Source: Bog-473 sp963743785
GTDB lineage: Bacteria > Actinomycetota > Acidimicrobiia > Acidimicrobiales > RAAP-2
Reading direction: 5' to 3'
Assembly (NCBI GenBank): GCA_963743785.1
Contig: CAVURD010000017.1
Coordinates: forward strand, 39,861 to 103,860
DNA length: 64,000 nucleotides
A program made the position numbers and the translations under genes. Numbering within the stretch: position 1 is the stretch's first letter; each line of letters starts with the position of its first letter. The notes beneath the pieces were generated by a model. It was not told the DNA's origin, made no database searches, and saw only the letters and a program-made list of their open reading frames with translations. Below, in pieces: positions 36,270 to 46,511 of this stretch.

Positions 36270-36963
36270 TCACGCTGCAGGGGGAGGCTGGGGGAGATAC
36301 GGGCGTAGAGGGTGGGCGGAGCAGAACCACCCGTTCGAGCAGAACGGTGAGTCCTCCTACAGCGCACCCGATGCCGAAGCCGGCGACGACGTCGAGCGGG
36401 TAGTGCACGCCGAGGTAGATCCGAGACCACCCGAGCACGACGGCATAGGCGATCGCCACGACGGCCCCCCAACGCGGGAGGAACGCCACCAGAGCGATAG
36501 CGACCGCCAGCGCCACCGTGGTATGGCTCGAGGGGAAGCTGGAGCCATGAGCAGGCTGTTGACGTAAGACGGCGTCCGCGACGACCGTGTACGGCCTGGG
36601 ACGGCTTGCGGCGTGCTTGGCCAGGTTTGCCAGGGCCCAGGCGATCGCCGCCGCGCCGGCACTGAACGCGATCGGCCACAGGCTCCGCGTCCGAACAAAG
36701 CTGTAGAGCGCGGCGATCGCCGCCGCCACGGCAATGCCGGCCGGTAGGAACAGCTTGGTGATCGGTGTCAGCCAGGCGGCAAGTCCGGGGCTGACAGCGT
36801 TGAGAGCCCGGAACGCCTGGGTGTCCCACGCCGGTGCGCCACCATGCACGAGTAGCGCAGCACTGGCGAAGAGGGCGAGGCCGATCCCGGCCACCAGCAG
36901 TGCGGTTCGCGCCGCCCACACATGGAGGCGCTCGACCGGTCTCGCTAGCAAGAAATGTCTCAC
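36163..36963 (-). CDS. PAP2-family membrane phosphatase
   Basis: Lipid phosphatase (phosphatidate or undecaprenyl-pyrophosphate type). The three active-site motifs are present: KHAASRPRP, PSSHT and SRIYLGVHYPLDVVAG with the catalytic His residues, among six membrane helices. I take the GTG at 36963 (AAGG upstream), because the longer frame (to 37188) runs into the SulP start on the other strand. The C-terminal ~45 residues beyond the last helix are Arg/Ser-rich and lie antisense to ppk2, so the true stop may differ. 266 residues as drawn. Confidence 0.82.
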   Translation of the reverse strand: MRHFLLARPVERLHVWAARTALLVAGIGLALFASAALLVHGGAPAWDTQAFRALNAVSPGLAAWLTPITKLFLPAGIAVAAAIAALYSFVRTRSLWPIAFSAGAAAIAWALANLAKHAASRPRPYTVVADAVLRQQPAHGSSFPSSHTTVALAVAIALVAFLPRWGAVVAIAYAVVLGWSRIYLGVHYPLDVVAGFGIGCAVGGLTVLLERVVLLRPPSTPVSPPASPCSVTTRSTGCPQSERSRYVAQRQMRMRRGPMRPFASAS

Positions 36964-37024
36964 TGCCTTGCGTATCGTACGCTGCTGGTGCGGACGCGAG
37001 AGGGCAGAGCAAGCCGGTGACGGC

Positions 37025-38753
37025 GTGAGCCTCGAATGGGTGACAACACACGTTCCCGGTCTGGACCTGATCCGCACGTACGAGCGCCGTTGGCTGCCGA
37101 AGGACCTCGTCGCCGGCCTTGTGCTCACCGCCCTCCTCGTCCCGCAGGGGATGGCGTACGCCGAGCTGGCCGGACTGCCGCCCATCACCGGCCTCTACAC
37201 CAGCATCCTCTGCCTTGCCGGGTACGCCGCCTTGGGACCATCCCGGATCCTCGTGCTCGGCCCCGACTCCTCACTCGGACCGATGATCGCCGCCACGATC
37301 CTCCCCCTGGTCGGAGCCGGTGGCAGTCCCGAGCGAGCCATCGCACTGGCCTCGATGCTCGCCATCCTGGTCGGCGTGATCATGGTCCTGGCCGGGCTGG
37401 CCCGGCTGGGGTTCGTGGCCGATCTACTCTCGAAGCCGACCCAGATCGGGTACATGACCGGGCTGGCGCTCACCATCGTCGTGGGCCAGCTGCCAAAGCT
37501 CTTCGGGTTCTCGGTCAGCTCCGACAACCTGATCGGGGACATCCGGGGATTCGTTCACGGTGTCACGTCCGGCGAGACGGTCGTCGACGCCCTGCTCGTC
37601 GGATTGTCCGGCCTGGTGGTGATCCTTGTGCTCCAGCGGTGGCTGCCGAAGCTACCCGGGGTCCTGGTCGCCGTGGTCCTGTCGATAGGTGCCGCCGTGG
37701 CGTTCGATCTCCAGAGTCGGGGCGTCTCGCTGGTGGGAACCCTGCCCAAGGGTTTCCCGCCGTTCACCATCCCGAGCGTTCCCGATTTCGGACTTCCCTC
37801 TCCTCGTCGGGGGCGCATTCGGCATCGCCCTCGTGGCTCTCACCGATACCATCTCGACCGCCTCGGCCTTTGCGGCACGCAGCGGCGACGAGGTCCGGGC
37901 GAACCAGGAGATGATCGGGATCGGCGGCGCCAACATCGCCGCCGGGCTGTTCCAGGGATTCGCCGTGAGCACCAGCGGGTCCCGGACCGCCGTCGCCGAG
38001 CAGTCGGGGGCGAAGACCCAGGTGGCCGGTCTGGTGGGTGCCGGTGCCATCATCGTGATGCTGCTCGCCGTCCCGGGGCTGCTTCGTAACCTCCCTCAGC
38101 CCACGCTGGCGGCGGTGGTGATCGCGGCCGCTCTTTCGCTGGCCGATGTGGCCGGGATGCGACGACTCTGGCTGGTCCGCCGGACCGAGTTCGCCCTCTC
38201 CATAGCAGCCTTCCTCGGCGTCGCCATCCTCGGCGTGCTTCCCGGCATCGCCCTGGCCGTCCTCCTGTCGATCCTCAACGTCTTCCGGCGGGCGTGGTGG
38301 CCGTACAGCACGACGCTCGGGCAGGTCGACCTGCTTCCCGGGTACCACGACACCCGCATGCACCACGGGGCGAGGACGATCGAGGGCCTGAGGATCCTTC
38401 GCTTCGACGCGCCGCTGCTGTTCGCCAACGCTCGATCCTTTCGTGAGCAGGTCAGCGCGCTGGCTGCCGAGGATCCACCGCCTCGCTGGATCGTGGTGGC
38501 GGCCGAGCCGATCACAGATGTCGACACGACGGCAGCCGACATGCTTGAGGAGCTGGACGAGGACCTCAACCGCCGAGGTATTTCCTTGGTGTTCGCCGAG
38601 CTGAAGGACCCCGTCAGGGAGAAGATCCAACGGTACGAGCTCACGCGGACGATCGATCCCGCCCACTTCTATCCAACCATCGAGTCGGCGGTGGAGGCCT
38701 TCGCCCGGTCGGCGCATGATGCCGACAACCGGCGCCCATCACCCGAGAAGTGA
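37025..38753 (+). CDS. SulP-family anion transporter with STAS domain, one frameshift
   Basis: Second SulP. First frame begins VSLEWVTTHVPGLDLIRTYE and carries the helix-1 segment ALLVPQGMAYAELAGLPP and LGPDSSLGPMIAA. The frame breaks near 37790 and similarity resumes as FPLLVGGAFGIALVALTDTI in the frame that stops at 38753. That part holds FQGFAVSTSGSRTAVAEQSG and a STAS domain with DVDTTAADMLEELD. Corrected length ~575. GTG at 37025 is a reasonable start; earlier frame belongs to the PAP2 antisense. PQGMAYAELAG is closer to classical sulfate/bicarbonate SulPs than the gene at 30122. Confidence 0.85.
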
Positions 38754-38940
38754 GACTGAGAGATGGGTCTGGACCCCTCCGCACCGGTCCTCGACAGGCC
38801 ACGGCTGGGTCCGGTGGGCCGGTCGACGGCTCCACCTGGTGACGTCTGCGCTCCGGGCCGCCGAGTACAGCCCGTCATGGCCGGTGGCGACCGAGCCATG
38901 ATGAGACCGCCGGACGATTTGCGAAGGGAAGGGTTCCGTC

Positions 38941-40392
38941 ATGAAGGACGCTCCATCTCCACTCGGCTCAGGCGGGCCGGTGCGACCTGCCGGATCGGCC
39001 AGTCGGGCCGGCCTCGGGGTATCCGGCCGCGCCCGGATCTTGGCGGTCGCTGCCCTCCTCGCCCTGTGCGCGCTGGTGGCCGCGGTCATCGTCTTCCTGC
39101 TCCGGAGCGCGGGCTACGTCTTCCTCGGACTGGCCGGTGCCGCCATCTCGATCGGCGGCGCGTGGTGGTTCCTGACCGGCCGGAGAAACCGACGGGCGGT
39201 CGGGGCAGCCGGGTTGGTCGCCGGCATCGGTGTGATGGCCGCCGCCCTCGTGTGGGCGGGCGTCGGCGGAGAACAAGTGCTCGTTCGGTTGATCGTGGTC
39301 GCGGGCATATTGGCCGTCGGTGTGTCGGCCGGACGGGCCGCGATGCTTGCAACCATTCGCACCACGGCGGCGGTGCCGTTCCGCCGACGCCCGCCTCCGT
39401 CGCGCCCGGTGCTCATCTGCAACCCGTGGTCCGGCGGCGGCAAGGTCGAGAAGTTCGGGCTGGTCGATCTGGCGAAGTCGCTGGGCGTCGAGACGGTGCT
39501 CCTGGACCGGGGCCTCGACCTCGAGCAGCTCGCCCGGGACGCCATCGAGCGGGGAGCCGATTGCCTGGGCATGGCGGGCGGCGACGGCTCCCAGGCGCTC
39601 GTGGCGTCGATCGCGATCGAATACGACATCCCGTTCGTGTGCGTCTCGGCCGGAACCCGGAACCACTTCGCTCTCGACCTCGGCCTCGAGCGCGACGACC
39701 CGCGGAAGAGCATGGACTCCTTCCGGGACGGCCTGGAGCGGCGGGTCGACTTCGCAACGGTGAACGGCCGCCTCTTCGTCAACAACGTGTCGCTCGGGGT
39801 CTACGCCACCATCGTCCAACAGGAGGGGTACCGAGAGGCGAAACTCGAAACGTCGAGCACCCTGCTGCCGGACCTGCTGGGGCAGTCGGACAAACCATTC
39901 GACCTGCAGTTCACGGCTCCGGACGGCTCGGAGGTCGACGGATCGCTCGTCATCCAGGTCTCGAACAATCAATACGTGCTCGGGCCCTCCCCCGATGTTT
40001 CACAACGCCTACGCCTCGACACCGGACAGCTCGGGGTGTTCGCGGTGGCCGCCGGCTCGGGAACCGAAGCGGCGGCCGTCGTCACCGCCATGCTGGCGGG
40101 CCGTCAGGGGCGGAGTCGCCATGCTTTACGCTTCGCGACCAAGCGGTTCGAGGTCCGCTCGCGATCGGGGCAGGCCTTCGTCGGCGTCGACGGCGAAGCC
40201 CTCGAGCTGGCCACACCGCTCGACTTCGCCATCCACCCGCTGGGCCTGCGCCTCCTCGTCCCCGAGGGCAACCTCGAGCAGGCGACGCGCCGCCGGGCCC
40301 GGGAGGTGCACCTGGGCGACCTGGTCGGTATAGCCAGCGGCCGGGCCGGCCAGCGCAAAAGCATCGAGGGCAGTAACGCCGGGGACGAGTAG
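38941..40392 (+). CDS. diacylglycerol/sphingosine-kinase-like protein with membrane N-terminus
   Basis: Lipid kinase-fold protein, 483 residues. Four hydrophobic segments occupy residues ~30-140. The kinase domain starts with VLICNPWSGGGK, followed by the catalytic GGDGSQA (~213-219) and VSAGTRNHFALDLGL, then VNNVSLGVYA. Fusion of a membrane domain to a DAGK catalytic domain recalls actinobacterial membrane lipid kinases and glycolipid-synthesis proteins. AAGGG precedes the ATG. Substrate may be diacylglycerol or a prenyl/lipid alcohol, which would be the reverse reaction type of the nearby PAP2 phosphatase. Confidence 0.85.
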   Translation: MKDAPSPLGSGGPVRPAGSASRAGLGVSGRARILAVAALLALCALVAAVIVFLLRSAGYVFLGLAGAAISIGGAWWFLTGRRNRRAVGAAGLVAGIGVMAAALVWAGVGGEQVLVRLIVVAGILAVGVSAGRAAMLATIRTTAAVPFRRRPPPSRPVLICNPWSGGGKVEKFGLVDLAKSLGVETVLLDRGLDLEQLARDAIERGADCLGMAGGDGSQALVASIAIEYDIPFVCVSAGTRNHFALDLGLERDDPRKSMDSFRDGLERRVDFATVNGRLFVNNVSLGVYATIVQQEGYREAKLETSSTLLPDLLGQSDKPFDLQFTAPDGSEVDGSLVIQVSNNQYVLGPSPDVSQRLRLDTGQLGVFAVAAGSGTEAAAVVTAMLAGRQGRSRHALRFATKRFEVRSRSGQAFVGVDGEALELATPLDFAIHPLGLRLLVPEGNLEQATRRRAREVHLGDLVGIASGRAGQRKSIEGSNAGDE

Positions 40393-40401
40393 GAGATCGA
40401 T

Positions 40402-40425
40402 GAGCCCGGGAGAGAGCCCGGGAGA
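40402..40425. repeat. 12-bp tandem duplication
   Basis: GAGCCCGGGAGA occurs twice in tandem, exactly, between the kinase stop (40392) and the DUF2252 ribosome site. Confidence 0.9.
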
Positions 40426-40446
40426 CAGAGGGAGAAGGGATCAACC

Positions 40447-41884
40447 ATGGCCGCAATGAAGATCCGGCACCTGAGTGTGGACGAGCGTCGGGCCAAGGGC
40501 AAGAACGCCCGTGAACGATCGCCGCTGACCAGCCACAGCGGCTGGGTACCGGCCGTTGACCGCTCCGACCCGGTGGGGTTGCTCGAGGCGCAGAACCTCA
40601 CCCGAGAGCCGGATCTCGTGCCCGTACGTCACGGTCGGATGATGGCCTCACCGTTCACCTTCTACCGGGGTGCGGCCAAGATCATGGCCTCCGACCTGCG
40701 AGATTCCCCCACGGCCGGCCTCGACGTCCAGCTCTGCGGCGACGCGCACCTCTCGAACTTCGGCGGGTTCGCTTCACCCGAACGAACCCTGTTGTTTGAC
40801 CTGAACGACTTCGACGAGACGCTGCCTGGGCCCTTTGAATACGACGTGAAGCGCATGGCCGCGAGCTTCACCATCGCGGCGCGCAACAACGGGTTCAGCG
40901 CCGCGGATGCTTCCGCGACAACATTTGCCGCGGTGAAGGCATACCGCGAAGCCGTGTTCGAGTTCGCCCAGATGGGCAATATGGACATCTGGTACGCCCG
41001 GTTGACCGAAGAGGAGGTCATGGACGCGATCGCTACCCTGACCAAAGGAGCAAAAACCAAGCAGGCCGCCGCCCAGGCCAAGAAGGGCGCGCAAAGGGCT
41101 CAGAAGACCGCCGACCAAGGCCCACACACGCGACAGCCTCCAGGCCTTGTCGAAGCTTGCCGAGGTCGTCGATGGCCGCTACCGGATCGTGAGTCAGCCA
41201 CCAGTGGTCATCCCGGCGCGCGAGCTCAGGGCCATGTACGGGTACTCAGGCGACGAGGTCCAAGAGATACTCCACAACCAGTTCCGTGCCTATCGGGCCA
41301 CCCTGCAGGAGGATCGCCGCCATCTCCTGGAGCGCTTCGAGATCGTCGACATGGCCCGCAAGGTGGTGGGAGTGGGCAGTGTCGGCACCCGGGCGTTCAT
41401 CGTGTTGCTCCAGGGCCGTGACGAGCAGGACCCGCTGTTCCTCCAGGTCAAGGAGGCGACGGCCTCGGTGCTCGAGGACCACCTGCCCAAGAGCAAGTTC
41501 AAAGAGCCCGGCGAACGCGTGGTCCAGGGGCAGCGCCTCATACAGGCGGCCAGCGACATCTACCTGGGTTGGACCAAAGGGGCCGAGGCCAATCGCCACC
41601 TCTACTGGCGCCAGCTGCGTGACATGAAGGGCTCGGCCGAGGTGGAGACGATGACCCCGTTCATGCTCGAGTTCTACGCCGGCATCTGCGGCTGGACGCT
41701 GGCCCGGGCCCACGCCCGCTCGGGGGACGCAGTGGCACTGGGGGCCTACCTCGGCAAGAGCGACAAGTTCGACCGTTCGATCACGGACTTCTCACTGCGC
41801 TACGCCGACCAGAACGAGCGCGACTACCAGGCCTTCGTCGGCGCCGTGAAGTCCGGTCGCCTGGAGGCAATCGAAGGTATCTGA
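40447..41884 (+). CDS. DUF2252 protein, one frameshift
   Basis: Kinase-like-fold protein of unknown activity, common in actinobacteria and proteobacteria. First frame: RHGRMMASPFTFYRGAA, LCGDAHLSNFGGF and DLNDFDETLPGPFEYDVKR, the family's conserved core, which resembles an aminoglycoside-phosphotransferase active site. The frame breaks near 41115, and the second frame gives KLAEVVDGRYRIVSQPPVV, VGVGSVGTRAFIVLLQG and the C-terminal ARAHARSGDA. Corrected length ~479. It follows the kinase gene after 54 bases; a shared transcript is likely. Confidence 0.9.
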
Positions 41885-42042
41885 TCCCTGGAGCGTCTTC
41901 GCCCTTGATCCAGCGAAGCGGAGTTGCCAGAGAGCCAGGCGGTGATCCACGCGCCCTGAATGGTTGTGCTTTACAATTTCGCCGGCACAGTATTTGCGAC
42001 TCGCCACGACAGTATTGGTGCTTCATGACAGGAGTGTGAATC

Positions 42043-42432
42043 ATGAACGAAAGCGGCAACGGTTGGACAATATTCGCAGGAATCGCGCTTTTGGTAGCCG
42101 GGGTGATGCGAATCTTCGACTCGATCTGGGCCTTCAGATACCACGGGGTGCTTCCCTCCAACTTGGAGGCGGCCATCTTCGGCCACACGTTGAAGACCTA
42201 CGCGTGGGTGTATCTCGCTGTTGGCATCATCTTGATTCTGGCCGGCTTCGGCGTCATGGTGCAGTCACAGGTATCCCGCTGGATCGGCATTTTTGCCGCC
42301 GCCATTTTGGGCATCAGTGCGATCTGGTGGATGCCGTACTACCCGATCTGGTCGCTCACCTACATCGGGATCTGCTTCTTCGTCATTTACGCCCTGGCGG
42401 CTTATGGCCAGCGCGAAGAGGTGGCGGCGTAA
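42043..42432 (+). CDS. DUF7144-family membrane protein
   Basis: A 129-residue protein with four membrane helices: WTIFAGIALLVAGVMRIFDS, YAWVYLAVGIILILAGFGV, IGIFAAAILGISAIWWMPY and YIGICFFVIYALAAYG. This four-helix layout with G-x-W near the start and Y-x-W in helix 2 is the DUF7144 pattern. It is often found beside stress genes, and no activity is established. AGGAGTGTG precedes the ATG. The 158-base gap after DUF2252 suggests its own promoter. It is closed by the hairpin at 42446-42480. Confidence 0.8.
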   Translation: MNESGNGWTIFAGIALLVAGVMRIFDSIWAFRYHGVLPSNLEAAIFGHTLKTYAWVYLAVGIILILAGFGVMVQSQVSRWIGIFAAAILGISAIWWMPYYPIWSLTYIGICFFVIYALAAYGQREEVAA

Positions 42433-42445
42433 ACGCACCGTCGAT

Positions 42446-42480
42446 GGTGCCGGCGACCCGTTGGTGAGGTCGCCGGCACC
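42446..42480 (+). terminator. 13-bp perfect hairpin after the DUF7144 gene
   Basis: Arms GGTGCCGGCGACC and GGTCGCCGGCACC, 9-base loop, 13 bases past the stop. No T-run, as in many high-GC terminators. The remaining gap to 42747 shows no gene; it must hold the SHOCT promoter. Confidence 0.75.
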
Positions 42481-42747
42481 TCCGGCTCTTCGTCAGCGGT
42501 CAGCGACCGGTCGAACATACGACCTCACCACGCTGCGCCGCGCGTAAGGACCCGCTCGGGCGCAGGTGAGCGTCGCGCGCCGCGCCAGTGTCCAATGAAT
42601 CGGCGAGACAGCGGGTGACTCTCACTCGGTCAAACCCAGTCCAGATGCTGGGAAAAAGCTGGGACATGAGGTGAATAAATGCCCGTAGCGTATGCCATGT
42701 AGTTGGGGTAACTTCTGGTGAGAGATCGCACAAAGCAAGGGGGATGA

Positions 42748-43155
42748 ATGCTTCTCGCCACCTACCGATATCCGATTCTCGATTTCTTCCTGACGATGTT
42801 GTACTTCTTCCTCTTCATCATCTGGATCTGGCTGCTGATCATGGTGTTCATGGACATCTTCCGCAGCCACGACTTGGGCGGTTGGGCCAAGGCGCTGTGG
42901 GTGATCTTCATCATCATCCTGCCCTTCCTCGGTGTCTTCGTGTACCTGATCGCGCGGGGCGGCAAGATGCGGGATCGAGCGGCGCGGGACGCGGCGCAGC
43001 AGCAGCAGGCCTTCGACCAGTACGTCCAGCAGACGGCGGGGACATCCGGGAGCACGACCGCCGACCAGCTCGCCAAGCTTGCCGACCTCAAGTCCCGGGG
43101 CGTCCTGAGCGAAGACGAGTTCCAGGCGCAGAAGGCCAAGATCCTGGCGAGCTGA
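42748..43155 (+). CDS. membrane protein with SHOCT domain
   Basis: Two membrane helices, DFFLTMLYFFLFIIWIWLLI and ALWVIFIIILPFLGVFVYLI, in a PLDc_N-like arrangement. A Gln-rich linker follows, then a C-terminal SHOCT module (LAKLADLKSRGVLSEDEFQA, residues ~107-134). SHOCT domains are short oligomerisation elements of envelope-stress proteins. CAAGGGGGATGA precedes the ATG. It is a single gene, 135 residues. Confidence 0.85.
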   Translation: MLLATYRYPILDFFLTMLYFFLFIIWIWLLIMVFMDIFRSHDLGGWAKALWVIFIIILPFLGVFVYLIARGGKMRDRAARDAAQQQQAFDQYVQQTAGTSGSTTADQLAKLADLKSRGVLSEDEFQAQKAKILAS

Positions 43156-43245
43156 GCGGCCTGCGGGCGTGAGCCCCTGCTTTTGATCAAGCGAATCCCT
43201 GGGGCGCGGTGACCGGCGCATCGGGCGGCCATAGAGTGCGAACCG

Positions 43246-44611
43246 ATGGTCCGAAGCGACCTGCCCGGCGAACGACGGCGTCTGGCTCATGCCCGACGGC
43301 ACGGGTTCAGCCGGGCCACTGAGGAGCGCCTGGCTGAGATTGGGCGCCGAGTGCCACCGCCGAGCGAGGCGGACCGCAAGATCATGGCTGCCGACCGCGC
43401 GGCGCGCCTCAAACGACGCCTCATTGTGGGCCTCGTGGTCCTCTTTGTCGTTGCCCTCGTGGTCGGGGGTGCCGTGCAATGGCTCCGGCCGGTGTCCCCG
43501 CCCGCCCTGGCCGCACTGACGACGCCCGATGCGCATACCAGGGACAGCTCCTTCGTTGCCATGGCCCCCCACCGGCGAGGCGGCGCTGAGCGTGCAGGGT
43601 CTGGGCCCATTGGGGCATGTCCGAGACACCCAGCCCGCACCCATCGCCGGGCTGGCCGGCGTGCTGACGGCCTACGTCGTCTTGAAGGATCACCCCATCT
43701 CCCCCGGCGGCGACTCCGGGCCCACCATCTCGGTGACGCCCCAGACGCTGTCCGCATACCAGTCCGGCAGCGTGGCGGGCGAGCCCGAGGTCACCGTGAC
43801 CGCCGGCGAGACCCTGACCGAACTCGACGCGCTGGAAGGGCTCCTCGTCGGCTCGGGCAACGACATGGCCACGCTCCTCGCCGACTGGGACGCGGGGACC
43901 ACGTCGGCCTTCATCGCCAAGATGGAGCTCACCGCCGGCGCCCTCGGCCTCGGCCACACCCACGTCACGGATCCGAGCGGGGCGGATCCCGGCACCGTCA
44001 GCACCCCGAGCGACCTCATTCGCCTCGGCGAGGCGGCCATGGGGATCCCGGTCTTCAAACAGATCGTGTCGCTCGGCGAGACGACCCTGCCCTTAGCCGG
44101 GCTCCGCTACAACCCCAATTTCGATTTGGGCCGGGACGGCATCGTCGGGATCGCGGCCGGGTCGGACACGGCCACGAACGGCTGCTACCTCTTCGCCGCG
44201 CAGAAGACGGTGAACGGGCAGACCGTCACCCTCTACGGGGCGGTGCTCGGCCAGTCCGGGCCGAACGGTCCCAACACCGCTGCGGTGGACGCGGGCGACG
44301 CACTGGTGAGGGCTGCGCTCCCGGCGATCAACGCCGTTCCGATCTTCCCGGCCCGACACGTTGTCGGTGAGCTCTCCGCACCGTGGGGTGCGTCGGCCCC
44401 GGTCATGGTGGCCGGGCCGGTGACCGTCATCGGCTGGCCCGGCCTGAGCGTTCCCGTCACCGCCCGGCTCAACACGTTCAGCGTGCCGCTCGTGGTCGGG
44501 GCCGAGATCGGGGTTCTTCAGGTACGCCAGGGTTCACATGTCACGACCGCGACATTGAAGAGCGGCGCACCGCTCTCGGGACCCTCCGCGTCCTGGCGCC
44601 TCACACGCTGA
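43246..44611 (+). CDS. D-Ala-D-Ala carboxypeptidase-like pseudoenzyme, one frameshift
   Basis: Peptidase S11-fold, membrane-anchored. The first frame gives a cytoplasmic N-terminus and one helix (LIVGLVVLFVVALVVGGAVQ). The frame breaks near 43525 and continues as IPGTAPSLPWPPTGEAALSV to 44611. The fold is clear (LTAYVVLKDHP, TDPSG, LFAAQKTVNG), but catalysis should be lost. The SxxK site reads GLAG (43649-43660) and KTG reads AAG (44153-44161); only SGN remains (VGSGND). The replaced residues are in intact frame, so sequence error does not explain them. Possible role as a peptidoglycan-binding or regulatory protein. Confidence 0.82.
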
Positions 44612-44638
44612 TCGGAGCAGCGTCGACCACGACATCGG

Positions 44639-45744
44639 TCAGGGGTCATCCCCGGGCAACGACCGCCGCATCGCCGCGTGCAGGCGTTCGAACGTGAGCA
44701 TCCCCAGGTAGCGATTCCCGTTGAACACCGGAATGGCCGGCGCATCGTGCTGGAGCAGCTCGGCCAGGGCCACGCGCAGCGAGGTGCCCAGGGGGATGCG
44801 GGCGGGGAACGGCCTGAGGTGCTCACCGACGGTGCCTTCGTAGGGGGGTTCGGGCTTGACCCATCCCTGGGCCACGCCGTCGCTGAGGGTGATGGCCCAG
44901 TCCTGGGCGGTGCCATGCACCATCTCGGCCACGTCGGCCATTGACTGGCCGGGCCGACAGATCGGCGGATTGACGAGGTCGTCTTCCTTGACATCGACCA
45001 CGGCCAGACGCTTGACGCCGCGATCCTCGCCGACGAACTCCGCCACGAACGGAGTGCCCGGTTGACCGAGGATCTCGGGCGGCGTGGCGTACTGCTCCAG
45101 GTGTCCACCCACCGACAGCACCGCGATCCGATCGGCCAGCTTGGCCGCCTCGTCGATGTCGTGGGTGACCATGACGATGGTCTTCTTGATCTCCTTCTGC
45201 AGATCAAGCAGAAGGTTCTGCAGGCGTTGGCGCGTCACGGGGTCGACCGCGCCGAAGGGCTCGTCCATGAGCAGCACCGGCGGATCGGCCCCCAGGGCGC
45301 GGGCAACGCCGACGCGCTGCCGCTCACCGCCGGAGAGCTCGTGCGGATAGCGCCGGGCGTACTGATCGTGATCGAGCCCGACCAGGTCCAGCAGCTCGCG
45401 CACCCGGTCTCTGACCTTCTGCTTGTCCCACCCCAACAGGCGGGGCACGACCGCCACGTTGTCCTCGACCCGGCGGTGCGGGAAGAGCCCCCCTGCTGGA
45501 TCACGTACCCGATGCCACGACGGAGCTCCACCGCATTCATCCCGAGCACGTCGCGCCCGTCAATGAAGATGTGCCCGCCGGAGGGCTCGATGAGGCGATT
45601 GATCATCCGCAGGGTGGTGGTCTTGCCGCACCCCGACGGCCCGACCAGGACGCAGAGCTCGCCGTCGACAACCTCGAGGGTCAATCCGTCAACGGCCGCA
45701 GGCCCGTTGTCGTAGTGCTTGGTCACCGCGTCGAGCGAGATCAT
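44639..45744 (-). CDS. quaternary-amine ABC importer ATPase (OpuCA/ProV-like), one frameshift
   Basis: ATPase subunit of a glycine betaine/choline-type osmoprotectant importer. First frame from ATG 45744: MISLDAVTKHYDNGPAAVDG, Walker A GPSGCGKTTTLRMINRLIEP, and IGYVIQQGG. A base is missing in a G-run near 45488. The second frame continues VVPRLLGWDKQKVRDRVREL, ELSGGERQRVGVARAL, LLMDEPFGAVDP, VTHDIDEA, then a C-terminal CBS-type region ending PVFNGNRYLGMLTFERL. Corrected ~368 residues. It is divergent from its permease and binding-protein genes; 87 bases separate the starts. Confidence 0.9.
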
Positions 45745-45831
45745 GCGCCATAACGCTACCGGCATCGCGGCCGATCGAGGCCCAGAGGCCGACGGTGCGC
45801 CACGGGGACCGGGGCCGGTAACGTCGTTCGA

Positions 45832-46510
45832 ATGGTGCTGGGCAACGTGATCCAGTGGAGCTTCATCACGCAGCAGTGGTCCGAGATCCAGGCCGACCTC
45901 GTGCAGCACATCGAGCTCACCGTCATTGCCGTGGCCATCGGGCTCTGTCATCTCGGTCCCGCTGGCCCTGGTGGCCTGGCGCCTCCCCATCACCCGGGCC
46001 CCCCTGGTCGGCTTCGCCAGCCTGCTGTACATCATCCCGTCGGTGGCGCTCTTCGCCATCGTCGGCGCCTACACCGGCTACATCGCCTCGTACACGACGG
46101 CCGAGATCGCACTGGTGGGCTACACCATGCTCATCTTGATGTGGAACACGCTGGCCGGGTTGGCCGCCGTGCCCGAAGAAGCCCGCGAAGCGTCGGTGGC
46201 CCTGGGCAACACGCGCTCGGCCACGCTCTGGCGGGTCGAGCTCCCCCTGGCGCTGCCCTACATCTTCGCCGGATTGCGCGTGGCCACCTCCACCGTCGTC
46301 GGCCTGGTGACGGTGACGGTCTTCATCGGGCTGGGCGGGCTGGGCCAGCTCATCCAGTACGGCTTCAACACCGCCTTCACCACACCCATCATCGTGGCCC
46401 TGGTGCTGGCGATCGTCCTGGCGGCCGTCTTCGATCTGTGCCTGGTCCTGCTCGAACGGGTGGTCGTCCCGTGGAGCCGATCGACCCGGCGTGTCGCGGC
46501 GCGGGCCTGA
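45832..46510 (+). CDS. quaternary-amine ABC importer permease 1, one frameshift
   Basis: Inner-membrane permease (OpuCB/ProW type). First frame VIQWSFITQQWSEIQADLVQ and HIELTVIAVAIGL; the frame breaks near 45950, and the rest runs ISVPLALVAWRLPI with LLYIIPSVALFAIVGAYTGY to 46510. The EAA-loop contact for the ATPase is VPEEAREASVALGNTRSATL. Corrected ~226 residues. TAACGT lies 7 bases before the ATG (45819-45824), so the mRNA may be leaderless. The second permease starts 1 base after this stop. Confidence 0.87.
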
Positions 46511-46511
46511 C

